Shown here: in pieces, positions 43,425-52,083 of the stretch | Numbering within the stretch: position 1 is the first letter of the stretch | How the letters are laid out: each line of letters begins with the position of its first letter | DNA from: Firm-04 sp946413695 | GTDB lineage: Bacteria; Bacillota; Clostridia; Oscillospirales; Ruminococcaceae | NCBI GenBank assembly: GCA_946413695.1 | Contig: CAMKLV010000004.1 | Location: 28,075 to 92,074, forward strand | Direction: 5' to 3' | DNA length: 64,000 bases | Translations under genes and position numbers: made by a program | Notes under the pieces: model-generated | Seen by the model: the letters and a program-made list of their open reading frames with translations, nothing else | Told to the model about the DNA's origin: nothing | The model's database searches: none

Positions 43425-43485
43425 TGTCCGCGGAGCAGACACCGCAATTTCTCTTTTCTCATTTCTATTTTCTCATTTTGAACAG
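43425..43485. repeat. Pyrimidine-run intergenic repeat
   Basis: TGTCCGCGGAGCAGACA, then ACCGCA, then repeated TTTCTC/ATTTCT units. The same order (GC palindrome, ACCGCA, pyrimidine repeats) occurs at 54.11, 58.06 and 59.77 kb. Together with the two promoters it fills the 400-base gap between ppa and the next operon. Confidence 0.5.
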
Positions 43486-43493
43486 CTTTTCCA

Positions 43494-43522
43494 TTGAAAA
43501 ATCCGACATTCTATGTTATAAT
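43494..43522 (+). promoter_or_regulatory. Promoter of the transhydrogenase-like operon
   Basis: TTGAAA (43494-43499), 17 bases, TATAAT (43517-43522). A leader of about 80 bases follows with a CCGGCA...TGCCGG hairpin before the AAAAAGGAG site. Confidence 0.7.
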
Positions 43523-43608
43523 AAAGATATACTCGGCATCCGTCTGCCGAAAAGACGGACCGGCACCCCTCTCAGCTCAAAGACCCATGCCGGAAAAAGG
43601 AGTATCTC

Positions 43609-44106
43609 ATGCAATGTCAATGCGCTGCAAACCAGAGTGATCTCTCGCTGCTGGAACCGGTGCTTGCGGAATATGCCGATGTCAAAGGCAGCCTCATCAC
43701 CATTTTACAGCATGCGCAGGAGATCTACGGCTATCTCCCGACGGATGTGATCTATCACATCGCGGAAAAAACCGGCTCGACGCCCGCGCGCGTCCTCGGA
43801 GTTGCGACGTTTTATACGCAGTTCCGATTTCAGCCGGTCGGCAAATATCTCATCATGCTCTGTGACGGAACGGCATGTCATGTCAACGGCAGCTCGCGCA
43901 TCGCGGCTGCGGTCAAAGAATATCTGCATGTCGAAAACGGCGGCACCACTGAGGATGGGCTGTTCTCATTCAGCATCGTGGCATGTCTCGGCTGCTGCTC
44001 GCTCTCGCCGGTCATGATGATCAATGAGGATACCTACGGCTCTCTGACACCTGCAAAGGTGCTCGAGATTCTCAAGGAGATCCGTGCAAAGGAGGCTGCA
44101 AAATGA
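43609..44106 (+). CDS. NuoE-like [2Fe-2S] subunit (StnA/HydC-like)
   Basis: 165 residues behind AAAAAGGAGTATCTC. Thioredoxin-like ferredoxin with the four cluster cysteines in MLCDGTACHVNG and VACLGCCSLSPV; helical start LLEPVLAEYADVKGSLITIL and GYLPTDVIYHIAEKTG, AT(F)YTQFRF are typical NuoE. It passes electrons in NADH-using complexes (complex I, HydABC, StnABC). The next gene starts inside its stop codon (ATGA), so expression is coupled. Subunit name depends on which complex this is; see the downstream genes. Confidence 0.9.
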   Translation: MQCQCAANQSDLSLLEPVLAEYADVKGSLITILQHAQEIYGYLPTDVIYHIAEKTGSTPARVLGVATFYTQFRFQPVGKYLIMLCDGTACHVNGSSRIAAAVKEYLHVENGGTTEDGLFSFSIVACLGCCSLSPVMMINEDTYGSLTPAKVLEILKEIRAKEAAK

Positions 44107-45866
44107 GCATACGCATCGCAGTCGGAAAAGGCAGCTGCGGCATCGCGGCAGGTGCAGGCAAGCTCTCGGAGGCGCTCGCACCGCTGCTCGAGGGCACCGG
44201 CGTCACGCTCGGCACCGTCGGTTGCATCGGCATGTGCTGGCTCGAACCGATCGTCGATATCTACGAGAACGGTCTGCTGAAGGCGCGCCTGGTGCAGGTG
44301 CAGCCGGAGCAGGCGCCGATGATCGCAGAGGCGGTCAGAACCGGCGATTTCTCCGTGATCGAGCCGCTGCGCATCACAAAGGAGGACAGCGCGTTCCTCA
44401 CGCAGCAGACGCGCATCGCACTGCGCAACTGCGGCATCATTGATCCCGATTCAATCGAAAGCGCGCTCGGGGCGGGCGGCTATCAGGCAATCGGAAAGAT
44501 TCTATCTAAGGAAAACGGCATGTCGCCCGAGGATGTCATCGAATGCATCAAGACCTCGGGGCTTGCCGGCAGAGGCGGCGCGGGCTTCCCGACATGGTTC
44601 AAGTGGAACGCCGCACGCCAGTCCCCCGGCGATGAAAAATACCTGATCTGCAATGCCGACGAGGGCGACCCCGGTGCATTCATGGACCGCGCCGTCATCG
44701 AATCCGATCCGCACACGCTGATTGAGGGCATGCTGATCGGTGCCTATGCGATCGGCGCAAAAGAAGCGATCGTCTATGTCCGCGCGGAGTATCCGCTTGC
44801 GATCAAGCGTCTGGAGCGAGCCATCGCAGAGGCGCGCAAAGCCGGATACATCGGGCAGAACATCCTCGGCAGCGGCTTCTCCTGCGAATTCCGCATCAAG
44901 GCGGGCGCGGGCGCATTTGTCTGCGGCGAGGAGACCGCGCTGATCGAATCTTTGCAGGGACAGCGCGGCATGCCCCGTCTCAAGCCGCCGTTCCCGGCAG
45001 CAGCAGGCTACTGGTACAAGCCCTCGAACATCAACAATGTCGAGACCTACGCCAATGTCGCGTGGATCATCAACAACGGCGGCGAAGCCTTCGCGGCAAT
45101 GGGCACCGAGGATTCCAAGGGCACCAAGGTCTTTGCGCTGACCGGTAAAATCAAGCGCGGCGGACTGGTCGAAATCCCGATGGGCATGACGCTGCGGCAG
45201 GTGATTTTTGATATCGGCGGCGGCATCCGCGACGGCGGCACATTCAAGGCAGTCCAGATGGGCGGACCTTCCGGCGGCTGTATTCCGGCATCGCTGCTCG
45301 ATACGGTCATCGACTACAAAAAGCTCGCAGCAACCGGCGCGATCATGGGCTCCGGCGGCATGGTTGTCATGGATGACAGCACATGCATGGTCGGCATGGC
45401 AAAATTCTTCCTCGATTTCACCGCGAAGGAATCCTGCGGCAAATGCGTCCACTGCCGCATCGGCACGAAGCGCCTGCAGGAGATTCTGACGCGCATAGTC
45501 GAGGGCAAGGGCAAAGAGGGCGACATCGAGCTGCTCGAGGAACTGTGCAATGCAGTCCGCGACGGCGCGCTCTGCGGTCTCGGTCAGACGGCGCCGAATC
45601 CGGTGCTTTCGACACTCCGCTACTTCCGCGACGAATTCGAGGCGCATATCAGCGAGAAGCGATGTCCTGCTCACACCTGCACCGATCTGCTGCATTATCA
45701 CATTGATGCGCAGAAGTGCAGGGGCTGTACGGCTTGCGCAAGAAAATGCCCTGTCTACGCGATTTCCGGCGTTGTCAAAGGTCCGCATGAGATCGACCAG
45801 AACACCTGCATCCGCTGCGGACAGTGCATGGCGACCTGTAAATTCGGCGCGGTCAGCGTAGACTGA
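44103..45866 (+). CDS. NuoF-like NADH-binding FMN/Fe-S subunit with ferredoxin tail (StnB/HydB-like)
   Basis: 587 residues. An N-terminal thioredoxin-like domain (GKGSCGIAAGAG, VGCIGMCWLEP; only three cysteines are evident) is followed by the NuoF core: NADH/FMN site GLAGRGGAGFPTWFKW, ICNADEGDPGAFMDR, an SLBB-like stretch and the [4Fe-4S] motif SCGKCVHCRIGTKR. The C-terminal 55 residues are a two-cluster ferredoxin (CRGCTACARKCPVYAI; CIRCGQCMATCKFGA). This is the layout of HydB/StnB subunits that take electrons from NADH in bifurcating enzymes. It follows the NuoE-like gene with a 4-base overlap. Confidence 0.9.
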   Translation: MSIRIAVGKGSCGIAAGAGKLSEALAPLLEGTGVTLGTVGCIGMCWLEPIVDIYENGLLKARLVQVQPEQAPMIAEAVRTGDFSVIEPLRITKEDSAFLTQQTRIALRNCGIIDPDSIESALGAGGYQAIGKILSKENGMSPEDVIECIKTSGLAGRGGAGFPTWFKWNAARQSPGDEKYLICNADEGDPGAFMDRAVIESDPHTLIEGMLIGAYAIGAKEAIVYVRAEYPLAIKRLERAIAEARKAGYIGQNILGSGFSCEFRIKAGAGAFVCGEETALIESLQGQRGMPRLKPPFPAAAGYWYKPSNINNVETYANVAWIINNGGEAFAAMGTEDSKGTKVFALTGKIKRGGLVEIPMGMTLRQVIFDIGGGIRDGGTFKAVQMGGPSGGCIPASLLDTVIDYKKLAATGAIMGSGGMVVMDDSTCMVGMAKFFLDFTAKESCGKCVHCRIGTKRLQEILTRIVEGKGKEGDIELLEELCNAVRDGALCGLGQTAPNPVLSTLRYFRDEFEAHISEKRCPAHTCTDLLHYHIDAQKCRGCTACARKCPVYAISGVVKGPHEIDQNTCIRCGQCMATCKFGAVSVD

Positions 45867-45908
45867 TTTTTTGTAAGGATAACGGCAGCCTGCAAAGGGC
45901 GGCAGCGC

Positions 45909-45990
45909 AATCTCTCAGGGATGAGAGCTGAGAGATTCGGAATGAGAAACAGCGGGATCGCCCGCAGCGATGCATCTCATTTCATTCCGC
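45909..45990 (+). promoter_or_regulatory. Hairpin pair between the second and third transhydrogenase genes
   Basis: AATCTCTCAG (45909-45918) and CTGAGAGATT (45928-45937) are perfect 10-base arms. A second larger fold follows, GAATGAGA...TCTCATT with GCGGG/CCCGC inside. No T-run follows, so this looks like an mRNA processing or stability element setting subunit ratios rather than a terminator. Confidence 0.45.
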
Positions 45991-46067
45991 CCTGCGCACG
46001 GAACCGGAACACGGCATTTTGTAAGGAGAATGCCCGTTCCGCGAATACAAGAGGTTATGGAGAAATC

Positions 46068-48140
46068 ATGAGTCAAATTCATATCACGATCAACGGCGTG
46101 CCCTGCGTCTGCGAGGAGGGTACCTCGATTCTGCACGCCGCGCAGCAGAACGGAATCGAGATTCCGAATCTCTGCAATGATGACAGCGTGCGCGTATACG
46201 GCGCCTGCGGTCTCTGTGCCGTTGAGGTGCTCGATGACGGCAGAGGCAAGGGACTCCCGAAGCTGCTGCGCGCCTGCTCCGCCAAGGCAATGGACGGCTA
46301 TGTTGTCCGGTTTGATACGGCGCGCGTCAACCAGTCGCGCAAGATCGCGCTTGAGCTGCTGATGAGCGACCACACCGGCGACTGCCGCGGTCCGTGTCAG
46401 CTCAACTGCCCTGCCGGCACCGACTGTCAGGGCTATGTCAAGAAGATCGCACAGGGCGACTTCCACGGTGCGGTCGAGATCATCAAGGAAAAAATCCCGA
46501 TTCCGGCATCCATCGGCAGAGTGTGCCCGCACCCCTGCGAGCAGAACTGCCGCAGAGGGCTTGTCGAGGCACCGCTCTCAATCGCATATCTCAAGGCGCA
46601 TGCTGCCGACCGCGATCTCGAAGCGGATACCTATGTCCCGCAGACGGCGCCCGATACCGGAAAACACATCGCAATTGTCGGCGGCGGCCCTGCCGGTCTG
46701 ACGGCGGCTTTTGATCTGCGGCGGAGAGGACATGCAGTCACAATTTATGACGCAGCGGCACAGATGGGCGGCATGCTGCGCTACGGCATTCCGGCATACC
46801 GTCTGCCGAAGGATCTGCTTGCGCGCGAGATTGCAGAGATCGAAAAGCTCGGTGTTGCGATGAAAAACAATGTCGCACTCGGCAAAGATATCACGCTGGA
46901 TGCGCTCCGTCAGCAGTTTGACGCAGTCATTCTCGCGACCGGCGCGTGGAGCAGCATGCAGATGCGTGTCACCGGCGAGGAGCTCGAAGGCGTCACAGGC
47001 GGCATTCAGTTCCTGCACGATATCAGCTCCGGCGAGGGCGAAACACCCGATCTCACCGGCAAAAAGGTCGCAGTCTGCGGCGGCGGCAACACCGCGATGG
47101 ACGCCTGCAGAACGGCAATCCGCTGCGGCGCGGAGACCGTCTATGTCATCTATCGCAGAACGCGCAGCGAAATGCCAGCCGAGGAGCTCGAGATCGAGGA
47201 ATCCATCGAGGAAGGCGTGACCTACAAATTCCTGACGAATCCCGCGGAGATCATCGGCGAAAACGGGCGCGTGAAGCAGATCAAACTGCAGGTCATGGAG
47301 CTCGGCGAGCCCGATGCATCCGGCAGACGCTCCCCTGTTCCGGTCGAGGGCAAATTCGAGACGCTTGATGTCGATCTGGTCATCATGGCGATCGGTCAGA
47401 AGCTCGATCCCAAGGGGCTTGACGGCGTCACGCTGACGAAAAAAGGCACGATCGAAGCCGACCCCGCGACCTACCTGACCAATCTGCCGGAGGTCTACGC
47501 AATCGGCGATGCGACCAACCGCGGCGCATCCATTGCGATCGAGGCAATCGGCGAGGGCGGACGCTGTGCGGCGGTGGTTGATTCGGCACTGCGCGGCGAG
47601 ATCAAGCCCTATCGCGCACCGTTTTACTCGAAGAAGAACGTCACCGCGGCGGATCTTGCCGACCGCGAAAAGCAGCCGCGCTGCCAGATGCCGGTGCGTC
47701 CTGCGGCAGAGCGTGCGCGTGATTTTGCACCGGTCAATCTCGGCTTCTCCGATGAAACCGCGATGCAGGAAGCCAAGCGATGTCTCGAATGCGGCTGCCA
47801 TGATTACCACGAATGCAAGCTGATCCGCTACGCGCAGCAGCAGGAGATTCATCCCGAGCGCTTTGACGGCGTCAAAAACACCCATGAAACCGAGCGCAGA
47901 CTGGTCTGCATCGAGCGCGACAACGGCAAGTGTATCCTCTGCGGATTGTGCGTGCGTGTCTGTGATGAGGTCGCAAAGCAGGGCATTCTGGGGCTTGTCG
48001 GCAGAGGTTTCCCGACGGTTGTCAAGCCGGAGTTCAACAATCCCGAGACGATCAAGGTCTGCGCCGCATGCCGGAAGTGCGCGAACGCCTGCCCGACCGG
48101 CGCGCTGAAGGTAATAGCGGTATCTCCGATGGATTTGTAA
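46068..48140 (+). CDS. GltD/NfnB-like flavoprotein fused to 2Fe-2S and ferredoxin domains (StnC-like)
   Basis: 690 residues; start at MSQIHITING behind TATGGAGAAATC, 200 bases after the previous stop. An N-terminal [2Fe-2S] domain (YGACGLCAVEV) is followed by a His/Cys cluster region (DHTGDCRGPCQLNCPAGTDC). The glutamate-synthase-small-subunit fold follows, with FAD site VGGGPAGLTAAFDLRRRGH and NADP site VCGGGNTAMDACRTA, and then FAD-closing AIGDATNRGA. A C-terminal two-cluster ferredoxin ends it (CILCGLCVRVCDEVA; CAACRKCANACPTGAL). No hydrogenase H-cluster motif is present. The NuoE + HydB-like + NfnB-like set matches the Sporomusa-type bifurcating transhydrogenase StnABC, which links NADH, NADPH and ferredoxin. 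Confidence 0.85.
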   Translation: MSQIHITINGVPCVCEEGTSILHAAQQNGIEIPNLCNDDSVRVYGACGLCAVEVLDDGRGKGLPKLLRACSAKAMDGYVVRFDTARVNQSRKIALELLMSDHTGDCRGPCQLNCPAGTDCQGYVKKIAQGDFHGAVEIIKEKIPIPASIGRVCPHPCEQNCRRGLVEAPLSIAYLKAHAADRDLEADTYVPQTAPDTGKHIAIVGGGPAGLTAAFDLRRRGHAVTIYDAAAQMGGMLRYGIPAYRLPKDLLAREIAEIEKLGVAMKNNVALGKDITLDALRQQFDAVILATGAWSSMQMRVTGEELEGVTGGIQFLHDISSGEGETPDLTGKKVAVCGGGNTAMDACRTAIRCGAETVYVIYRRTRSEMPAEELEIEESIEEGVTYKFLTNPAEIIGENGRVKQIKLQVMELGEPDASGRRSPVPVEGKFETLDVDLVIMAIGQKLDPKGLDGVTLTKKGTIEADPATYLTNLPEVYAIGDATNRGASIAIEAIGEGGRCAAVVDSALRGEIKPYRAPFYSKKNVTAADLADREKQPRCQMPVRPAAERARDFAPVNLGFSDETAMQEAKRCLECGCHDYHECKLIRYAQQQEIHPERFDGVKNTHETERRLVCIERDNGKCILCGLCVRVCDEVAKQGILGLVGRGFPTVVKPEFNNPETIKVCAACRKCANACPTGALKVIAVSPMDL

Positions 48141-48183
48141 TGGGGACTCCGTCCCCAACCCCCTGCTGGGGATATTATCCCCA
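48141..48183. repeat. Tandem double-hairpin intergenic element
   Basis: TGGGGACTCCGTCCCCA then CTGGGGATATTATCCCCAG, both perfect hairpins, 7 bases apart and directly after a stop codon. Compare 29.69 and 57.83 kb. Confidence 0.5.
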
Positions 48184-48207
48184 GACCCCATATTTATACT
48201 GAAATAA

Positions 48208-48248
48208 AACGAAGCCGCTCCGGTCAACTGATTGGAGCGGCTTCGTTT
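48208..48248. terminator. Bidirectional terminator between stnC-like gene and yebC
   Basis: AACGAAGCCGCTCC / GGAGCGGCTTCGTTT, a 13-15-bp stem with A-run before and T-run after. Confidence 0.85.
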
Positions 48249-48308
48249 ATTCACACATAAAAGCGGGCGTCTGAGAGCGAAGCCCTCATTCAAACCACCG
48301 GAGAGAGA

Positions 48309-49046
48309 TTAGTCCTCCTCAGGCATGTCCCAGTTGTGCCACACGTTCTGGACGTCATCGTCATCCTCGAGGTGCTCGAGCAGCAGTCCCATCTTGCGGA
48401 GCGACTCCTCCTCGGTCAGGGTGACATAGGTGCTCGGAACCTCCTCCGCCTCAGCGGATGCAACGAGATAGCCCTTTGCAGTCAGACCCTCGCGCAGGTC
48501 GCCGACAGCGGTCGGATCGCAGACGATCTCAATGCTGTCCTCGGAGTAGGTCATATCATCGCCGCCGAGCTCCATGACATCTTCCATCACGGTATCCTCG
48601 TCCAGCTCGCCCTCGTGCTCGATCACAACAATACCCTTGGTCGAGAACAGATACGACACGCAGCCGGTTGTGCCGAGGTTGCCGCCGAACTTATCAAAAT
48701 AGTGGCGGATATTGCCCGCGGTACGGTTCTTGTTGTCGGTCAGGCACTCAACGATGACCGCAACGCCGTTCGGACCGTATCCCTCGTAGGTCAGGGATTC
48801 ATAGTTGTTCTTGTCGCTGTCGCCGGCTGCCTTCTTGATCAGGCGGTCGATGTTGTCATTCGGGACATTGTTCGCCTTTGCCTTTGCGATCAGATCGCGC
48901 AGCTTGCTGTTATTGTTCGGATCCGGGCCGCCCTCTTTGATGACGACCATCATCTCTCTGCCGATCTTGGTAAAGATCTTCGCCTTGACGGCGTCGGTTG
49001 CTTCCTTTTTCCGCTTGATGTTATTCCACTTGGAATGTCCGGACAT
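48309..49046 (-). CDS. yebC: YebC/PmpR-family protein
   Basis: 245 residues behind TAGGAGGCGTTTTTC. Starts MSGHSKWNNIKRKKEATDAV, the family hallmark; also GGPDPNNNSKLRDLIAKAKA, YEGYGPNGVAVIVECLTDNK and the acidic C-terminus. Long annotated as transcription regulators; several members have been shown to help ribosomes through difficult peptides such as polyproline. It is the last gene of the rplU operon, 12 bases after mrnC. Confidence 0.95.
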   Translation of the reverse strand: MSGHSKWNNIKRKKEATDAVKAKIFTKIGREMMVVIKEGGPDPNNNSKLRDLIAKAKANNVPNDNIDRLIKKAAGDSDKNNYESLTYEGYGPNGVAVIVECLTDNKNRTAGNIRHYFDKFGGNLGTTGCVSYLFSTKGIVVIEHEGELDEDTVMEDVMELGGDDMTYSEDSIEIVCDPTAVGDLREGLTAKGYLVASAEAEEVPSTYVTLTEEESLRKMGLLLEHLEDDDDVQNVWHNWDMPEED

Positions 49047-49058
49047 GAAAAACGCCTC

Positions 49059-49496
49059 CTATTCTGAAAAATCGTGCTCCTGCGTATGTTCCTGCCAGAT
49101 CACGGCGAACAGCTCACGCAGTCTTGCCGTTTCGCCGCAAAGATACAAATATCCGAACAGGCATTCAAAGCCTGTTGCCTTCCGGTAATCGGCGGGCGTT
49201 GCATGCTTCGGCACACTGATGCCGCTTGCATTTCTGCCGCGGCGAAGGATATCCGCCTCCTCGTCGGTCAGCAGATCGGCGATTCTGCCGGCAGCATCCG
49301 CCTGATACGCCGCACGGACATGTGCGACCGCCTGCGCATGCAGTTCACGCGCCGGACGGTTTGCCTCACGCAGCAGCGTCTCGCGCACCATGACCTCGTA
49401 GACGCTGTCGCCGAGAAACGCGAGTGTCAGCGGGCTGTACTGCTTCGCCTCGTCGGGCGTCAGCGGTGTCTGCGCCGCAAGCATATCAATCGACAT
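49059..49496 (-). CDS. mrnC: Mini-ribonuclease III
   Basis: 145 residues from the ATG inside the end of obg. A single RNase III catalytic domain without dsRNA-binding domain: LAFLGDSVYEVMVRETLL with the signature acidic residues, AAGRIADLLTDEEADILRRG, ECLFGYLYLCGETARLREL. Matures 23S rRNA ends in Firmicutes. Overlaps obg by 11 bases. Confidence 0.92.
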   Translation of the reverse strand: MSIDMLAAQTPLTPDEAKQYSPLTLAFLGDSVYEVMVRETLLREANRPARELHAQAVAHVRAAYQADAAGRIADLLTDEEADILRRGRNASGISVPKHATPADYRKATGFECLFGYLYLCGETARLRELFAVIWQEHTQEHDFSE

Positions 49497-50760
49497 AATC
49501 AAACTCGAAACCGTTGATCGAAACGGTCACGCCCTCCTTCGCACCCATCTTCTCCAGCTTGTCAATGATGCCGCTGCTGCGCAGAACGCGCTCAAAATAC
49601 TGCAGCGACGACCAGTCATCCGGATTGATCGTGCGCATGATCGGTTCCATGAACGGTGCATCAACCTGATAGACGCCGTCACTGTCGATCTCGATGGTAA
49701 ACCGCTTGCTCTCCTCGGGAGCAGGCTCCGGTGCAGCCTCCGGTTCAAAGCGCTTGACCGGCGGCAGTGTCTCGAGCGTTCTTGCGATCTCGTCGAGCAG
49801 GGGCTTTGTGCCCTGAACCGCCGCCGCCGAGATCACATAGAAGGGCAGTTCCTTCTCCGCGATATAGGCATGCAGCCGCTCGATCTGCTCCTCGGAGGCA
49901 AGATCCGCCTTGTTCGCTGCAACAATCTGCGGACACTTGCTCAGCTCCTCAGAAAACGCGCACAGCTCCTTGTTGATCTTCTCGAAGTCCTCGATCGGAT
50001 CGCGATCCTCACTGCCGGAGACATCCAGCACATGCACAATCAGGCGGCAGCGCTCCACATGACGCAGAAAGTCATGTCCGAGACCGGCGCCTGCGGCAGC
50101 ACCCTCGATGAGTCCGGGGATATCCGCCATAACAAAGGATCGCTCATCGTCAAATTTCACCACGCCGAGCACCGGCTCCAGCGTTGTGAAATGATAGTTT
50201 GCAATTTTCGGTTTTGCAGCAGATACAACGGAAATCAGTGTGGATTTGCCGACATTCGGGAATCCGACCAGTCCGACATCCGCGAGCAGCTTGAGCTCTA
50301 GGATCACATCGAACTTTTCGCCGTCATATCCGGGCTTTGCAAAGCGCGGAACCTGTCTTGTAGAGGTTGCAAAGTGCTGATTGCCCTTGCCGCCTCTGCC
50401 GCCCTTTGCGAGGATCACCGGTTCATCGCCGGAGATATCCGCCATCACTCTGCCGCTTTCAGCCTCACGGATCACAGTTCCGCGCGGCACCTTGATGACA
50501 AGATCGGGCGCGCTTTTGCCGGTGCAGCGTTTTGCCGCGCCGTTCTGACCGTTTTCCGCAACATATTTCCGCTTATAGCGGAAGGAAATCAGGGAGGAAT
50601 CGTGGTCATCCGCCACAAAAACGATATCGCCGCCCTTGCCGCCGTCTCCGCCGTCGGGGCCGCCTGCCGCGACATATTTCTCGCGGTGGAAGCTGACACA
50701 GCCGTCGCCGCCTCTGCCTGCTTCGATATGGATTCTCGCCTGATCGACGAACATAGACAT
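49486..50760 (-). CDS. obg: GTPase Obg
   Basis: 424 residues behind GAGGTGATTTCAA. Glycine-rich Obg fold (RGGDGCVSFHREKYVAAGGP, DGGDGGKGGDIVFVAD), G domain with GFPNVGKSTLISVVSAA, DIPGLIEGAAAGAGLG, NKAD, and a C-terminal OCT domain after a Pro/Glu linker. Acts in large-subunit assembly and stress control. Order rpmA-obg is conserved in bacteria. Confidence 0.97.
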   Translation of the reverse strand: MSMFVDQARIHIEAGRGGDGCVSFHREKYVAAGGPDGGDGGKGGDIVFVADDHDSSLISFRYKRKYVAENGQNGAAKRCTGKSAPDLVIKVPRGTVIREAESGRVMADISGDEPVILAKGGRGGKGNQHFATSTRQVPRFAKPGYDGEKFDVILELKLLADVGLVGFPNVGKSTLISVVSAAKPKIANYHFTTLEPVLGVVKFDDERSFVMADIPGLIEGAAAGAGLGHDFLRHVERCRLIVHVLDVSGSEDRDPIEDFEKINKELCAFSEELSKCPQIVAANKADLASEEQIERLHAYIAEKELPFYVISAAAVQGTKPLLDEIARTLETLPPVKRFEPEAAPEPAPEESKRFTIEIDSDGVYQVDAPFMEPIMRTINPDDWSSLQYFERVLRSSGIIDKLEKMGAKEGVTVSINGFEFDYVD

Positions 50761-50865
50761 TTGAAATCACCTCATAAGAAATCCCCCTGCGATAAACACA
50801 AGGGGACCATGCGGTACATCAGATGCCCTGCACCGGCGATCCCGGCACAGGGACATCATGCATTC

Positions 50866-51153
50866 TTACTGCTGCTCAGCAGCATAGACACTGACGCGCT
50901 TGCGGTCGCGGCCGAGACGCTCGAAGCGAACCTGACCGTCGATCTTTGCGAACAGTGTGTCATCCGAACCGATGCCGACATTGTTGCCCGGGTGGATGTG
51001 TGTGCCGCGCTGACGAACAAGGATATTGCCCGCCAGAACGTACTGACCGTCACCGCGCTTGACGCCAAGGCGCTTTGCTTCGGAATCACGGCCGTTCTTG
51101 GTAGAGCCAACGCCCTTCTTATGAGCGAAGAACTGCATGCTAATACGCAACAT
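50866..51153 (-). CDS. rpmA: Ribosomal protein L27
   Basis: 95 residues behind GGAGGTGCAATCCAA. The N-terminus MLRISMQFFAHKKGVGSTKNG carries the Firmicutes extension ending QFFA that is removed by the protease Prp, encoded just upstream. Core motif GDGQYVLAGNILVRQRGT. Confidence 0.97.
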   Translation of the reverse strand: MLRISMQFFAHKKGVGSTKNGRDSEAKRLGVKRGDGQYVLAGNILVRQRGTHIHPGNNVGIGSDDTLFAKIDGQVRFERLGRDRKRVSVYAAEQQ

Positions 51154-51222
51154 TTGGATTGCACCTCCGTTTTCAAAAGTGGCGGCTGCCTGAAAGTCCT
51201 TTTCCGGTGGACTTCTGCCCTC

Positions 51223-51567
51223 TCAGCTTTTGTGCTGTTTGACCTTGACGGTCATCAGCCCTTCAAAATCCTCTGAGAGTGCCTGCAAATGAATCAGCAG
51301 CCCGTGCAGGAGTTCCGATTGCACAGGATCCGGCGCATCGAGCCGGAAACCGAGTGTGTTCTCCGCAGATTCGGAAGGCTGTTCCGTGATCGTGACAGCA
51401 GCGCCGAAGCACTCTGTCAGCGTATTGCAGGTCAGCTGGACTGCCGAGGAGACTGCCGCACAGAGGATCTGACCGCTCGGGTCCTCCTCCGTGTAATCAG
51501 CATGTCCCTTCACGGTGCAGCTGATGAGCATTCCGCTTTTCTGCGTGAACGAAGCATGGAGCTTCAT
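51223..51567 (-). CDS. prp: Ribosomal-processing cysteine protease Prp
   Basis: 114 residues between rplU and rpmA, the standard place. Catalytic His and Cys in GHADYTEEDPSGQILCAAVS. Cleaves the L27 N-terminal extension after xxFFA, a step essential in Staphylococcus and other Firmicutes. Starts 10 bases after the rplU stop. Confidence 0.93.
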   Translation of the reverse strand: MKLHASFTQKSGMLISCTVKGHADYTEEDPSGQILCAAVSSAVQLTCNTLTECFGAAVTITEQPSESAENTLGFRLDAPDPVQSELLHGLLIHLQALSEDFEGLMTVKVKQHKS

Positions 51568-51576
51568 ATCCCGTGC

Positions 51577-51888
51577 TTATTTGCTGATAGATTCGATGCG
51601 GACCTGCGTAAACGGCTGTCTGTGGCCCTTTGCGCGCTTCTGACCGCACTTCGGCTTGTAGGTGAAGACGCGGATCTTCTTGCCCTTGCCGTTTGCGAGA
51701 ACCGTTGCCTTAACGGTTGCACCTGCAACAGTAGGAGCGCCGATCGTCAGACCGCTCTCATCACCGACTGCTGCGACCTGGTCGAAGGTGACGGTTTCGC
51801 CAGCCTCAACTGCGAGCTTCTCAACACGAACGATGTTGCCCTCCTCAACCTTCAGCTGCTTGCCGCCTGTCAAAATGACTGCATACAT
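51577..51888 (-). CDS. rplU: Ribosomal protein L21
   Basis: 103 residues from MYAVILTGGKQLKVEEG; an earlier in-frame codon would lie within the leader. Contains FTYKPKCGQKRAKGHRQPFT, the L21 signature end. First gene of the operon rplU-prp-rpmA-obg-mrnC-yebC. Confidence 0.97.
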   Translation of the reverse strand: MYAVILTGGKQLKVEEGNIVRVEKLAVEAGETVTFDQVAAVGDESGLTIGAPTVAGATVKATVLANGKGKKIRVFTYKPKCGQKRAKGHRQPFTQVRIESISK

Positions 51889-51990
51889 GGTATTCTTGGC
51901 ACCTGCCTTTTCCATAAACTCGCTGCGAACGGTGCGTGCATGGCCCGTAAACGGGCATACTGCGACTTAAACCGTCCAGCATGCGGCTCT
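51889..51990 (-). ncRNA. Probable L21 mRNA leader structure
   Basis: The reverse-strand leader folds as ACGGT...ACCGT enclosing GCAGTATGCCCG/CGGGCCATGC, between a consensus promoter and the rplU start. Firmicutes rplU mRNAs often carry an autoregulatory L21 leader in this place. I could not compare it with the covariance model. Confidence 0.55.
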
Positions 51991-51993
51991 ACC

Positions 51994-52022
51994 ATTATAC
52001 CGTATTTCCGCAATTTTGTCAA
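51994..52022 (-). promoter_or_regulatory. Consensus promoter of the rplU operon
   Basis: Reverse-strand TTGACA (52017-52022), 17 bases, TATAAT (51994-51999). Confidence 0.88.
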
Positions 52023-52083
52023 GAGCTGACAAAAAGCTGCCGGTATAAATTCCGGCAGCCTTTCGCATGAATTTTGTTGATTT

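Noticed and set aside
43609..48140. HydABC-type bifurcating hydrogenase
   Set aside because: The third subunit is a GltD/NfnB-like flavoprotein and no H-cluster motif is present in any of the three genes.
44502..48293. Long antisense frames (428 and 571 codons) over the transhydrogenase genes
   Set aside because: Both mirror codon bias of the real genes and start or end without signals.
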